NCBI GenBank assembly: GCA_025363075.1
Contig: JANYEP010000039.1
Location: 1-33,130, forward strand
Direction: 5' to 3'
Origin: Chitinophagaceae bacterium
Lineage (GTDB): Bacteria; Bacteroidota; Bacteroidia; Chitinophagales; Chitinophagaceae
DNA: 33,130 bases
The notes under the pieces are model-generated. The model saw only the letters and a program-made list of their open reading frames with translations, was not told the DNA's origin and searched no databases. Shown piece by piece: positions 1 to 9,192 of the stretch. The position numbers and the translations under genes were made by a program. Each line of letters opens with the position of its first letter. Position 1 is the stretch's first letter.

Positions 1-3000
1 ACCAAAATTCCAAGAGTAGGTAACTGCATTAATTGAACTATTTGTGAAAACAAAACTGTTTCCATTTAAGCACTCAATAGTATTGTTTACATTAAATGTT
101 GCTGCTGGTGGATTAGAAAAAATTACAGTTTGAGTAGTAGAATCTTTACAACCATTAGCGTTTGTTGTTAATAGTTTTACAATATAAGTTCCTATTGTTA
201 AGTAAGTATGAGTAGGGTTTGTGGCAATAGAAGTTGTTCCATCACCAAAATTCCAAGCATAGCTGATAGCACCAGTACTCGTGTTGTTAAATATAAGTGT
301 TAAGTTATTAGTACAACCAGTAGTTCCTGTAAAAGTGAATGCTGGTAGGGCATCAGCAACAACAGTTACAGGCAAACTAAGACTATCAATACAACCATTT
401 GTATTTGTAACAATCAATTTTACTGTATAGTTTCCGGATGCTGTATAAGTATGTGTAGCTGGTGTTGCAAGAGTAGATGTAGCACCATCACCAAAACTCC
501 ATAAGTATGATGTGGTATTAGATGAGGTATTAATAAAACTGTAAGCATTACCAATCAAGCACTGTGTAGCGTTACCATTAAGTGTAAATCCAGCAGTAGT
601 ATGTGGGTTGAAAATTAGTGTTTGTTTCGAGCTATCAACACAAGAAAGGCTTGCGTCATATACTGTATATTTTACTACATAAGTTCCAATACTGCTGTAA
701 GTATGTGATACATTAAATAGCGTTGTTGAAGTAGCACCATCACCAAAATTCCAGGCAGAGAAACCTGTGTTGGTATTATTTGTTTGGGCAAACTGTGCAG
801 TCAAATTATTGCAAGATTGATATGTTGCAGTAAATGTTGCATCAGGACTAGCTAATACAGTAACTGTAGTAGTTGCAGAATCTGTGCAGCCATTTGCACT
901 TGTTGCAAACTCTTTTACAGTAAATGTTCCAGCAATTGTGTATGTGTGTGACACACTTGAACCAGTTGCAGTAGCTCCATCACCAAAATTCCAGGAATAA
1001 CTAGCAGCAGTTAAAAAGGCATCACCAAAAGCAAAACTGTTATTTTTTGAACACTGTGTTGAAGTTGAGATAACTGTGATTCCAAGTTGAGGTTTTGGAT
1101 AGAATGAAATTATTTGTGTTGATGTATCGCTACAAGTTCCACCAAGGTTATAACCAATATTTGTTACTGTATAAGCACCTGTAGAAGGGTAGGTGTGAGA
1201 TGTAGAAATACCTGCATTTGTTGTTGATCCATCACCAAAACTCCAGAAAGTAGAAGGAGTTGCACCTACGTGTGCCAAGCTAAATTGTGCTGCTAAATTA
1301 TTACAAGGTTGATACGTTGCATTAAATGCAGCATCTGGACTTTGACGAACAGTAACGTTTTGTGTTGTTGAATCTTTACATCCAGCAGCATTTGTAACAA
1401 TTTGTTTAATTGTATAATTAGTTGCAATGGTATATGAATGTGATGGAGGGTTTGCCAATGTTGAGGTTGCACCATCGCCATAACTCCATAAATATGAAGT
1501 TGCTCCAAAAGAGGCATCAAAAAATTGGAAGTTATTTCCTTTTGAACACTGAGCTAATGGCATACTACTGAGATGCGTAATTCCAGCAATTGGGCTTGGG
1601 CTGAAAGTAATTATTTGTATCGCACTATCGCTACAAGTAAATGTTGCATCATATGTAAAATATTTAACAGTATATGTGCCTGTTGTTGCATAAGTATGTG
1701 ATGCACTAAAAACATCGCTTGGTCCATTTCCATCTCCAAAATACCAAGCAGAGAAAACTGTATTGGTTGTATTTATTTGAGCAAACTGTGCATTTAAATT
1801 ATAGCAAGGTTGATATACTATATTAAATGCAGCAAGTGGGTTTGGCAATACAGTAACATTTAAGGTAGCAGTATTAGTACAACCCAAATTGCTTGTTGCA
1901 GTTTCGGTAATAGTGTAGTTGCCCGCACTAGCATAACTATGTGAAGCACTAATGCCGTTGATAATAGTTCCATCACCAAAATTCCAAGACCAACTGTTAG
2001 CTTGTGCAAATGCGTCTGCTACATTATAGATATTTCCATTAAGACACTGTGTTGTTGCAGCAGGTGAGTTTTGAAAAATACCAAGGTTGGGTAATTTAAA
2101 GAAACTTACAATTCTTGTAGTGGTGTCAATGCAACCAGATGTACCACTTACACCTGTGCCACCTGTAATAAGTGTAATAGTGTATGTACCTTGAGTTGCA
2201 TAAGTTTTTAGAGGGTTAGGTTGTAAAGAGGTGTTACCATCGCCAAAGCTCCAAGAGAAGTAAGATTTTTGATTATTATTAGATAAGCTATCATCCAATC
2301 CAATTGTTAAATTGTTGGTGCAACCTGTTGCACCACTTGTTATTCTTATACTACCAACAGGATTTTTATTAACTGTTGCTATTGTTGAAGTACTATCCTT
2401 ACAACCTTGTGCATTGGCAACAACTAATTTTACTATGTAGCTGCCTGTTGTTACATAAGTGTGTGCAGGAGGTGTGGCTAAAGTTGAAGTAGTACCATCA
2501 CCAAAATTCCATAAGTAAGAAACAGCATTATTAGAGCTACTAGCGAAACTAAAATTATTTTGTCCTTTATTGTAGCATTGGGTAAGAGGAGTTATGCTTG
2601 AAATTTGTGCAACAGGTTTTGCTGTTAATGTAACAGTTTGTGTTGCACTATCAACACAAGCAAATCCTGCTGTATAAGCATAATATTTTACTGTATAAAC
2701 TCCATTTGAAGCATAAGTATTTGTTGCACTATACACATCACTTGCTCCACTTCCATCACCATAATCCCAGGCAGAGAAAACTGTATTAGTTGTATTGATT
2801 TGAGCAAAATTTACAGTTCTTGTGCACGCTTGATATGTAACAGTAAATGCTGCATTAGGGCTTGGTAAAACTGTAGCAGTAAAAGTGGTGCTATCCTTAC
2901 AACCATCAACAGTAGTACCTATTAATTTTGTAACATAAGTACCAGCAGTTGCATACACTTTTGTTGGTGGGTTTGTTAAAGTTGATGTAAAACCATCACC

Positions 3001-5961
3001 AAAACTCCATTGATAACTATTGGTGAATAATGACAAATTAGAAAAAGTATAACTATTGCCATTCAAGCATTGTGTAGCAGTTGGTAAACTAAATCCAACA
3101 GCAGGCACTTGATAAAAAGTAACTGTTTGTATTGTGCTATCCTTGCACCCATTAGCGTTTGTTACTAAAAGTTTTACTGAATATGTACCTGCAGAAGAAT
3201 ATACTTTAGTAGGGTTTGTTGCAGTTGATGTAGAGCCATCACCAAAACTCCATAAATATGTTAGCCCTGTACCTGTTGATGTATTTGTTGGTGTAATTGT
3301 TCTGCTGCTTGTGCAACCTGTTGTATTGGTTATTGTGAATGCTGCAACAGGTGCTGCTGATACTGTAATTATTTGAGATGCACTATCTGTGCAACCACTT
3401 GCATTTGTTGCAAAAAGCTTTACAGTATATGTGCCTGCTGTAACATAGGTTTTAGTAGGATTGGTAACATTAGAAGTAATACCATCACCAAAATTCCATA
3501 AATAAGTATTGGCACCAGTTGTGGTATTAGTAAATGTAAAATTACCACCATTGATACACTGGCTATTGGTATTGGTAGTAAATGAAGCATTTGGTATTGG
3601 ACTAAAAAGAACTGTTTGTGTTGTGCTATCCTTACAACCATTTACACTTGTTGCTACAAGCTTAATGGTGTATAATCCAGCAACAGTATATGTTTTAGAA
3701 GGATTGTTTGCAGTGGAGGTTGTTCCATCTCCAAAATCCCAATTGTAAGAAATACCTGTTCCTGTTGATGTATTTATAGTGCCAATTGTTAAATTACTTG
3801 TGCAACCAGTGTTGCCTGTAACAGTAAATGCAGCTACTGGTTTTGCTAACACAGTTACTATTTGTGTTGTGCTATCCTTGCAACCACTTGCATTTGTAAC
3901 TACTAATTTTACAGTATAGACTCCTGTAGAAACATAAGACTTAGATGGATTAGTAACAGTAGATGTAATACCATCTCCAAAATCCCAGAAATACGAAACG
4001 CCTCCAACAGAATTATTGGTGAAAGTAAATGTGTTGCTATTGATACATTGGTTATTTACATTTGTTGCAAAAGCAGCTGTAGGCTTATTTGCAAATGTGA
4101 TGCTATGTTCTGTACTATCCTTACAACCAGCAAAGTTTGTAGCAACTAATCTAACAATGTAGAAACCAACAGCAGCATAAGTATTACTTGGGTTAGTTGC
4201 GGTAGAAGTATTTCCATCACCAAAGCTCCATAAATATGTGTTGCCAATACCTGTTGAGGTATTGGTGAAACTCTCATTTAAGTTTGAAGAACAACCAGTA
4301 TTACCATTAATTGTAAATGCTGGAACTGGTTTATCAACAACTGTGATGGTTTGAGAAATACTGTCTTTGCAACCATTTGCATTCGTTACAATTAACCTCA
4401 CATTGTATGTTCCACCTGTAGAATATGCTTTGCTTGGACTAATTAAAGTTGAAGTAATACCATCGCTAAAATCCCAGAAAACACTTGTTACGAATCCACT
4501 TGAGGTATTGTTGAAGATGAACAAATTATTGTTTATACATTGGGTTGTGGTATTAATGGTATAGTTAGCAGTTGGCTTTGTATCAACCACTATGTTTTGT
4601 GTAATGCTATCCTTGCAGCCACTTGAATTTGTCGCTACTAATTTTACTGAATAAGTACCAGGACTACTATATGTCTTGGTTGGAGATGTTGCTGTCGAGG
4701 TAGAGCCATCACCAAAATCCCAACTGTAAGTATTACCACTTCCTGTGGTAGAGTTGTTGAATGTAATGTTAAAATTGTTAGAACATAAGGTGCTACCAAC
4801 TGTAGAGAAGCTCACTATTGGTGCTGCTAAAACTGTTACTGTTTGTGTTGTAGAATCTTTACAACCATTAACATTTGTTGCAACTAATTTAACACTGTAA
4901 ACACCAGCAGCAAAATATGTGTGAGTGCCGTTGGTGGTGGTTGAAGTAAGTCCATCACCAAAATTCCAACTGTATGCATTACCAATTCCTGTAGAGAAAT
5001 TTGGAAAGCTAAAACTATTGCCTATTAAACATTGGGTAGATGTATTTACCAAGAACGATGCAACAGGTTTGTCCAAAACATTTATTGTTTTGCTAATACT
5101 ATCACTACAACCATTATTGCTTGTAGCAACAAGTTTTACTATAAATGCACCAGCAGTAGGGTAGGTGTTACTTGGATTGGTAGATGTTGAAGTGTTACCA
5201 TCACCAAAAGACCAAGAAAATGTTTCAGTACCAGATACAATAGTTGTTGTATTTGTAAAATTAAAATTTGTACCAGAGCAAGGATTTGAATTGCTAAAAG
5301 TAAAGTTGGGAACAGGCTTTGGTGTAACTGTTACAGTTTTTGTTGAGCTGTCTTTACAACCATTTGTTCCAGTTGTGGTTAATATTACATTATAACTACC
5401 TGCTGCGATGTAACTATAATTACTAATGTTAGTAGTGTTTGTAGCTATACCATCACCTAAACTCCAGTGATAGCTTGATATACTACCAGTAGAAGTATTT
5501 GTGAAGCTGAAACTATTGCCATTTAAGCATTGTGAATTATTATTTACAGTGTAAGTCGCACTTGGTTTTGGAAGTAAAACAATATCTACACCATTATCAG
5601 TTCCTATAGCTACAGGCGAAGAGCTTATTACTCTTATTCTATAGCCAGAACCAAAAGTTGTAGATGGTGGAATGATGGCAATAATAGAACCAGAGGTTGT
5701 TCCAGTTGTACTTCCAATATTTATTGGGGAAGCAAAATTACCACTTGCATCACTCAATTGCACGGTAAATACATTTGTTGGATCTACACAATCTGTTAAT
5801 GTAAATGGAACAGAAATAACTGTTCCTGCACAAATAGTGTTGGGGGCAATAGTTCCTGTTGTAATAGTTGGAACACACAACAAATGGTTGTCTGTAGCAA
5901 GTGCTTTAAATCCTACAATTTGGATTGTAAAAAGGACTGCTAATAGTAAAATTTTCTTCAT
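1..5961 (-). CDS. Giant secreted PKD-repeat protein (C-terminus beyond window)
   Basis: This partial gene has one open minus-strand frame from ATG at 5959-5961 to base 1 (1,987 codons, no stop seen). Residues 1-22 form a signal peptide (MKKILLLAVLFTIQIVGFKALA). A non-repetitive N-terminal domain of about 140 residues follows, then 23 PKD-type beta-sandwich repeats. Each carries the family signature W-x-(F/Y/L)-G-D-G; the Trp codons begin at 5464, 5212, 4966, 4720, 4474, 4228, 3985, 3739, 3496, 3247, 3007, 2767, 2509, 2251, 1984, 1744, 1486, 1243, 991, 751, 499, 253 and 10. Mean spacing is about 83 residues. Every motif lies in the same phase, so I see no frameshift. Each repeat typically ends NGCKDST and begins with another Cys, giving one possible disulfide per domain. 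Such proteins are usually surface adhesins or matrix components in this phylum; export by T9SS is inference because the C-terminus is not visible. One repeat (4474) has Ser for Gly in the motif. Confidence 0.93.
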   Translation of the reverse strand, partial: MKKILLLAVLFTIQIVGFKALATDNHLLCVPTITTGTIAPNTICAGTVISVPFTLTDCVDPTNVFTVQLSDASGNFASPINIGSTTGTTSGSIIAIIPPSTTFGSGYRIRVISSSPVAIGTDNGVDIVLLPKPSATYTVNNNSQCLNGNSFSFTNTSTGSISSYHWSLGDGIATNTTNISNYSYIAAGSYNVILTTTGTNGCKDSSTKTVTVTPKPVPNFTFSNSNPCSGTNFNFTNTTTIVSGTETFSWSFGDGNTSTSTNPSNTYPTAGAFIVKLVATSNNGCSDSISKTINVLDKPVASFLVNTSTQCLIGNSFSFPNFSTGIGNAYSWNFGDGLTSTTTNGTHTYFAAGVYSVKLVATNVNGCKDSTTQTVTVLAAPIVSFSTVGSTLCSNNFNITFNNSTTGSGNTYSWDFGDGSTSTATSPTKTYSSPGTYSVKLVATNSSGCKDSITQNIVVDTKPTANYTINTTTQCINNNLFIFNNTSSGFVTSVFWDFSDGITSTLISPSKAYSTGGTYNVRLIVTNANGCKDSISQTITVVDKPVPAFTINGNTGCSSNLNESFTNTSTGIGNTYLWSFGDGNTSTATNPSNTYAAVGFYIVRLVATNFAGCKDSTEHSITFANKPTAAFATNVNNQCINSNTFTFTNNSVGGVSYFWDFGDGITSTVTNPSKSYVSTGVYTVKLVVTNASGCKDSTTQIVTVLAKPVAAFTVTGNTGCTSNLTIGTINTSTGTGISYNWDFGDGTTSTANNPSKTYTVAGLYTIKLVATSVNGCKDSTTQTVLFSPIPNASFTTNTNSQCINGGNFTFTNTTTGANTYLWNFGDGITSNVTNPTKTYVTAGTYTVKLFATNASGCTDSASQIITVSAAPVAAFTITNTTGCTSSRTITPTNTSTGTGLTYLWSFGDGSTSTATNPTKVYSSAGTYSVKLLVTNANGCKDSTIQTVTFYQVPAVGFSLPTATQCLNGNSYTFSNLSLFTNSYQWSFGDGFTSTLTNPPTKVYATAGTYVTKLIGTTVDGCKDSTTFTATVLPSPNAAFTVTYQACTRTVNFAQINTTNTVFSAWDYGDGSGASDVYSATNTYASNGVYTVKYYAYTAGFACVDSATQTVTLTAKPVAQISSITPLTQCYNKGQNNFSFASSSNNAVSYLWNFGDGTTSTLATPPAHTYVTTGSYIVKLVVANAQGCKDSTSTIATVNKNPVGSIRITSGATGCTNNLTIGLDDSLSNNNQKSYFSWSFGDGNTSLQPNPLKTYATQGTYTITLITGGTGVSGTSGCIDTTTRIVSFFKLPNLGIFQNSPAATTQCLNGNIYNVADAFAQANSWSWNFGDGTIINGISASHSYASAGNYTITETATSNLGCTNTATLNVTVLPNPLAAFNIVYQPCYNLNAQFAQINTTNTVFSAWYFGDGNGPSDVFSASHTYATTGTYTVKYFTYDATFTCSDSAIQIITFSPSPIAGITHLSSMPLAQCSKGNNFQFFDASFGATSYLWSYGDGATSTLANPPSHSYTIATNYTIKQIVTNAAGCKDSTTQNVTVRQSPDAAFNATYQPCNNLAAQFSLAHVGATPSTFWSFGDGSTTNAGISTSHTYPSTGAYTVTNIGYNLGGTCSDTSTQIISFYPKPQLGITVISTSTQCSKNNSFAFGDAFLTAASYSWNFGDGATATGSSVSHTYTIAGTFTVKEFATSANGCTDSATTTVTVLASPDATFTATYQSCNNLTAQFAQTNNTNTGFSAWNFGDGATSTTLFNVSHTYSSIGTYVVKYTVYDASLSCVDSSKQTLIFNPHTTAGFTLNGNATQCLIGNAYSFINTSSNTTSYLWSFGDGATSTLATPATHTYTASGNYTVKLIVTNTNGCIDSLSLPVTVVADALPAFTFTGTTGCTNNLTLIFNNTSTGAISYAWNFGDGTTSIATNPTHTYLTIGTYIVKLLTTNANGCKDSTTQTVIFSNPPAATFNVNNTIECLNGNSFVFTNSSINAVTYSWNFG

Positions 5962-6108
5962 TATACTTTAGTTCAACTGTTGAAAATAAACAAATAATTG
6001 CAAACGCAGTCAGGAATATAGAACTTAAGAAGGAATTAGGGGGTTCGCTATTAATATTAAAACGAAAACAGAGGTTATTTATTTTAATATTTATTGGATT
6101 TACCTAAT

Positions 6109-6184
6109 CATAAGAGTGGCTTAATCTCTTATGTTTTGTAAAAATAGTGGATAATCTCAAAAGTGCAAATTATTATTTGAGATA
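6109..6184. promoter_or_regulatory. Two inverted repeats upstream of aroB
   Basis: The 299-base divergent gap between the PKD gene and aroB holds two 8-bp inverted repeats. CATAAGAG at 6109-6116 pairs with CTCTTATG at 6126-6133, followed by TTTT. ATCTCAAA at 6154-6161 pairs with TTTGAGAT at 6176-6183. They could be operators or RNA hairpins ahead of aroB. No clear TAnnTTTG promoter box was found for either gene, so function is undetermined. Confidence 0.35.
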
Positions 6185-6260
6185 ATTTGATACTCAATAT
6201 GTTTTTTTCATTACATCACTAAAAATATAACTTCTAATATTTCATCGTTTCTTTGTATTG

Positions 6261-7253
6261 ATGAAACAACAAAAGGGCATTGTAACCATACCTCAAATAG
6301 CAGCATTTAATACAATTCCAAAAGAAAATATGGTTTTGATTACCGATGAAAATGTATTTGCTTATCACAAGAAAAAGTTTTTGAATTTCAATGTAATTGT
6401 TATTAAGGCAGGAGAAAAGTTTAAAAACCAAACAACAGTTGACACTATTATTAAAAAAATAATTCAACTTGGTGCAAACAGAACTACAACTATTGTAGGT
6501 GTTGGAGGTGGAGTTGTTACAGACATTACAGGTTATGTAGCAAGTATATTTATGCGAGGTATCAATTTTGGGTATGTACCCACAACGTTACTATCATTAG
6601 TAGATGCAAGTATTGGTGGTAAAAATGGTATTGATGTGGGTGTTTATAAAAATATGATTGGTACCATTAATCAGCCAACATTTATTGCAGAAGATTTAAG
6701 TTTCTTAAATACATTGCCACAAGATGAATGGAAAAATGGTTTTGCTGAAATTATCAAACACGCTTGCATCAACAACAAAAAAATGTTTAATGAATTACAA
6801 GAAAATTCTATAGTTACTTATAAAGCAAAAAAAGAAAAACTACAATTACTCATTCAACAAAATGCAACATTAAAAGCAACAATAGTAGCAAAGGACATTG
6901 ACGAAAAAGGAGAGAGAAAATTATTAAACTTTGGTCACACACTTGGTCACGCAATAGAAAATACCTATGAACTTTCTCACGGGCAAGCTATTTCTATTGG
7001 AATGTTATTTGCCTGCAAATTATCTCAAGAGATATTGGGCTTTAACGAAACTGATAAAGTGAGAAAATTGTTGGAACAATACAACTTGCCAACTCAATTT
7101 ACATTTGATAAAAAAATTGTATTCGATATTTTATCTAAAGATAAAAAGCGTGAAAAACGAACCATCAACTATGTGCTTTTAGAAAAAATTGGTAAAGGAA
7201 AAATTGTACCTATTGATTTGGATTTTATAAAATCTGCATTGAAAAAATATTAG
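6261..7253 (+). CDS. aroB: 3-dehydroquinate synthase
   Basis: This enzyme converts DAHP to 3-dehydroquinate, step two of the shikimate pathway, in the cytoplasm, using NAD and a divalent metal. The protein is 330 residues, slightly short for the family (about 350). The NAD-binding core is at 81-91 (VGGGVVTDITG), followed by RGINFGYVPTTLL (99-111) and the VDASIGGKNGID stretch (114-125). Likely metal ligands are E163 (FAEIIKH), H226 (FGHTLGH) and H240 (LSHGQA). I chose the ATG at 6261; a TTG immediately before it is a poorer start. It is followed after 160 bases by the MoxR cluster on the same strand, but nothing links the two functionally. Confidence 0.96.
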   Translation: MKQQKGIVTIPQIAAFNTIPKENMVLITDENVFAYHKKKFLNFNVIVIKAGEKFKNQTTVDTIIKKIIQLGANRTTTIVGVGGGVVTDITGYVASIFMRGINFGYVPTTLLSLVDASIGGKNGIDVGVYKNMIGTINQPTFIAEDLSFLNTLPQDEWKNGFAEIIKHACINNKKMFNELQENSIVTYKAKKEKLQLLIQQNATLKATIVAKDIDEKGERKLLNFGHTLGHAIENTYELSHGQAISIGMLFACKLSQEILGFNETDKVRKLLEQYNLPTQFTFDKKIVFDILSKDKKREKRTINYVLLEKIGKGKIVPIDLDFIKSALKKY

Positions 7254-7414
7254 ACAAAAAAGCAATCGAAAGTTTGTTGTTAAATAACCTAAGACAGTTT
7301 AAACCACTTTTAAGAAGTGTAAACTAAAAAGCAAAAACTTCACTTTTTATCCACTCAAAAATAGAAACTTCATTAAGTTACAATTAATGCTTTATTTTTC
7401 GCAAAAATTTCTTT

Positions 7415-8371
7415 TTGAGAGAAGCATTATTTATAAAAAAGAACAAAGACCGTTGGGAGAAAATGGTGCATTTGCCAGCCGATGATATTGATGAAATGGC
7501 AGGCGAATTTACACAATTGGTTGATGATTTAGGATATAGTAAAACATTCTATCCTACCAGTAAAACCACAACTTTTCTTAATACCGAAGCATCAAAAAGA
7601 TATCTTTCTATTTACAAAAATAGAAAAGAGAAACAGAATCTTTTTGTTACTTTTTTTAAAACAGAATTACCCTTAACCATTGCAAAACATCACCTTGTTT
7701 TGTTGGCTTGCTTCCTACTTTTTATGTTATTTTTCTTTGTGGGTTTTTATAGTGCTTTAAAAGATGAAAGCATTGTTCGTGATATTTTAGGAGATGGTTA
7801 TGTGAATATGACAGAAAAAAATATTGCCGATGGAAATCCTTTTGGAATTTATCAAAGAGACAATAGTTTTTTAATGTGGTTGGGTATTATGATTAATAAT
7901 ATTAGCGTATCTTTTCGTTGCTTTTTGGAAGGTTTAGCTTTCCTGTATTTTGCCCCTAAAGAACTTGTTGATAATGGAATGATGGTGGGTGCTTTTGATG
8001 CTTTCTTTTACTCGAAAGGATTGGGAAATATGTTTATTTTAACAGTAATGCTTCACGGAATATTGGAATTATCCAGCATTGTAATAGCAGTTGCATCGGG
8101 TGTTGTACTTGGTAAAAGTTGGTTGTTTCCAGGAACATTAACAAGACTACAAGCTTTTAAAAACGGGGCAAAGGATGGATTGAAAATTATCATTGGAGTA
8201 GTGCCAGTGCTTATGGTAGCTGCATTCTTTGAGGGTTTTGTTACACGTCACTACAAAATGCCAATGTGGATTAGTATTACAATTTTAGCAGCATCGCTAT
8301 TTTTTGTTATTGGCTATTTTGTTGTTTATCCTTTGAAATTAAAAAAGAAATTTAAAACACTTGCTGCGTAA
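7415..8371 (+). CDS. SpoIIM/DUF95-family integral membrane protein
   Basis: This 318-residue polytopic membrane protein belongs to the SpoIIM-like family that accompanies MoxR/DUF58 genes in Bacteroidota. It is not evidence for sporulation. The N-terminal 90 residues are soluble and charged. Hydrophobic segments lie near 95-118, 150-175, 205-232, 250-275 and 285-310, and the typical H-G-x-L-E-L-S-S motif opens the third. The start is TTG: an in-frame TAA lies at 7385-7387 with no ATG after it, and translation from TTG gives MREALFIKKN, which fits the MREA-type beginning I recall for relatives. It overlaps the next gene by 11 bases, suggesting coupled translation. Biochemical role is unknown; the family is thought to act with the MoxR ATPase in envelope-protein maturation. 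Confidence 0.85.
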   Translation: MREALFIKKNKDRWEKMVHLPADDIDEMAGEFTQLVDDLGYSKTFYPTSKTTTFLNTEASKRYLSIYKNRKEKQNLFVTFFKTELPLTIAKHHLVLLACFLLFMLFFFVGFYSALKDESIVRDILGDGYVNMTEKNIADGNPFGIYQRDNSFLMWLGIMINNISVSFRCFLEGLAFLYFAPKELVDNGMMVGAFDAFFYSKGLGNMFILTVMLHGILELSSIVIAVASGVVLGKSWLFPGTLTRLQAFKNGAKDGLKIIIGVVPVLMVAAFFEGFVTRHYKMPMWISITILAASLFFVIGYFVVYPLKLKKKFKTLAA

Positions 8372-9188
8372 ACTACTCATCATATTATTTGTTTCAATTT
8401 TATCTCAACATTCTTTTTCCCAAACGAGTGAAAATGTTGTAAAAGATACTATCGTAACAGTTGATTCTCTTGAGGAGGAAGAAAATGACGAAGATTATTC
8501 TGTTACTACTACAACAACCAAAAGTGACGATTAAATAAAAGTTTTATTTAATGATGTAAAGTTTGATACCACTGCATTTGCAATACGAACTCCTCTTAAT
8601 GATACCATTGCAAGATTAAGAAAAAAAGCAGAATATTTATATCCGAGCATTCACAATGATGCTCAGAAAAAAAAGGAAAAAGATCCATACAATTCAAGTT
8701 TTTGGGATAGTTTGTTTCGGGCATTGTCAAGCTCAACTGCAGCGTTTATTCTCTGGACAATTATCATAGGTTTTATGTTGGTTATTGTTGTGATATATTT
8801 TAGAGATAACAATATAGGCTTGTTTGCACGAAAGTCTAAAAGTGTTGCAGTTGTTGAGGATGCTGCTGCTTACAATAATATTTTTGAAATTAATTATAAT
8901 AAAGAAATACAAAGTGCTTTGCTTAATAGCAATTACAATGTGGCTGCACGTTTGGGCTTTTTGCAATTGCTTTCCTTATTGGGCAATAAAAAATTAATTG
9001 ATTATGGAATTGAAAAAACAAACTTCGATTATCAGTTTCAATTAATGAATACAAAATACTATAAAGACTTTCTATTGGCTGCACACAACTATGAATATGC
9101 CTGGTATTCTGGTTATATAGTTAATGAATCGCAATACAAAATAATCGCACAACATTATAAAAATTTAGAAGAACAATTACAAGATTAA
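8361..9188 (+). pseudogene. DUF4129-domain membrane protein gene with in-frame stop
   Basis: The frame opens with TTG at 8361, inside the end of the SpoIIM gene, and encodes a signal peptide (LLIILFVSILSQHSFSQ) and an acidic Ser/Thr-rich stretch. It then meets TAA at 8532-8534. The same frame continues immediately with family-like sequence (VLFNDVKFDTTAF), a membrane helix near 8736-8800, and a C-terminal DUF4129 domain containing ARLGFLQLLSLLG and the YEYAWYSGY motif, to TAA at 9186-9188. One base (AAA to TAA) would explain the break, and no frameshift is needed. If translation restarts, the first in-frame usable codon is TTG at 8712, giving a 158-residue protein with the helix and DUF4129 domain but no signal peptide. 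So this is either a pseudogene, a shortened functional gene, or a sequencing error. Confidence 0.75.
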
Positions 9189-9192
9189 ATAT

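Noticed and set aside
1-5961. Frameshifts breaking the PKD gene into pieces
   Set aside because: All 23 W-x-x-G-D-G-type motifs are in the same reading phase.
3134-5971. Several plus-strand open frames across the PKD array (for example 3134-3376, 4925-5164, 5672-5971)
   Set aside because: They lie opposite a continuous, clearly coding minus-strand frame. Their repeated composition only reflects the PKD repeat on the other strand.
7296-7325. Terminator after aroB (AGTTTA...CACTT/AAGTG...TAAACT hairpin)
   Set aside because: The stem has a 3-base bulge and there is no T-run, so I could not support it as a terminator.
8532-8534. Stop-codon reassignment or programmed readthrough as the explanation for the DUF4129 break
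   Set aside because: TAA ends many intact genes in this window, and I see no special downstream structure, so a simple nonsense change or sequencing error is more likely.
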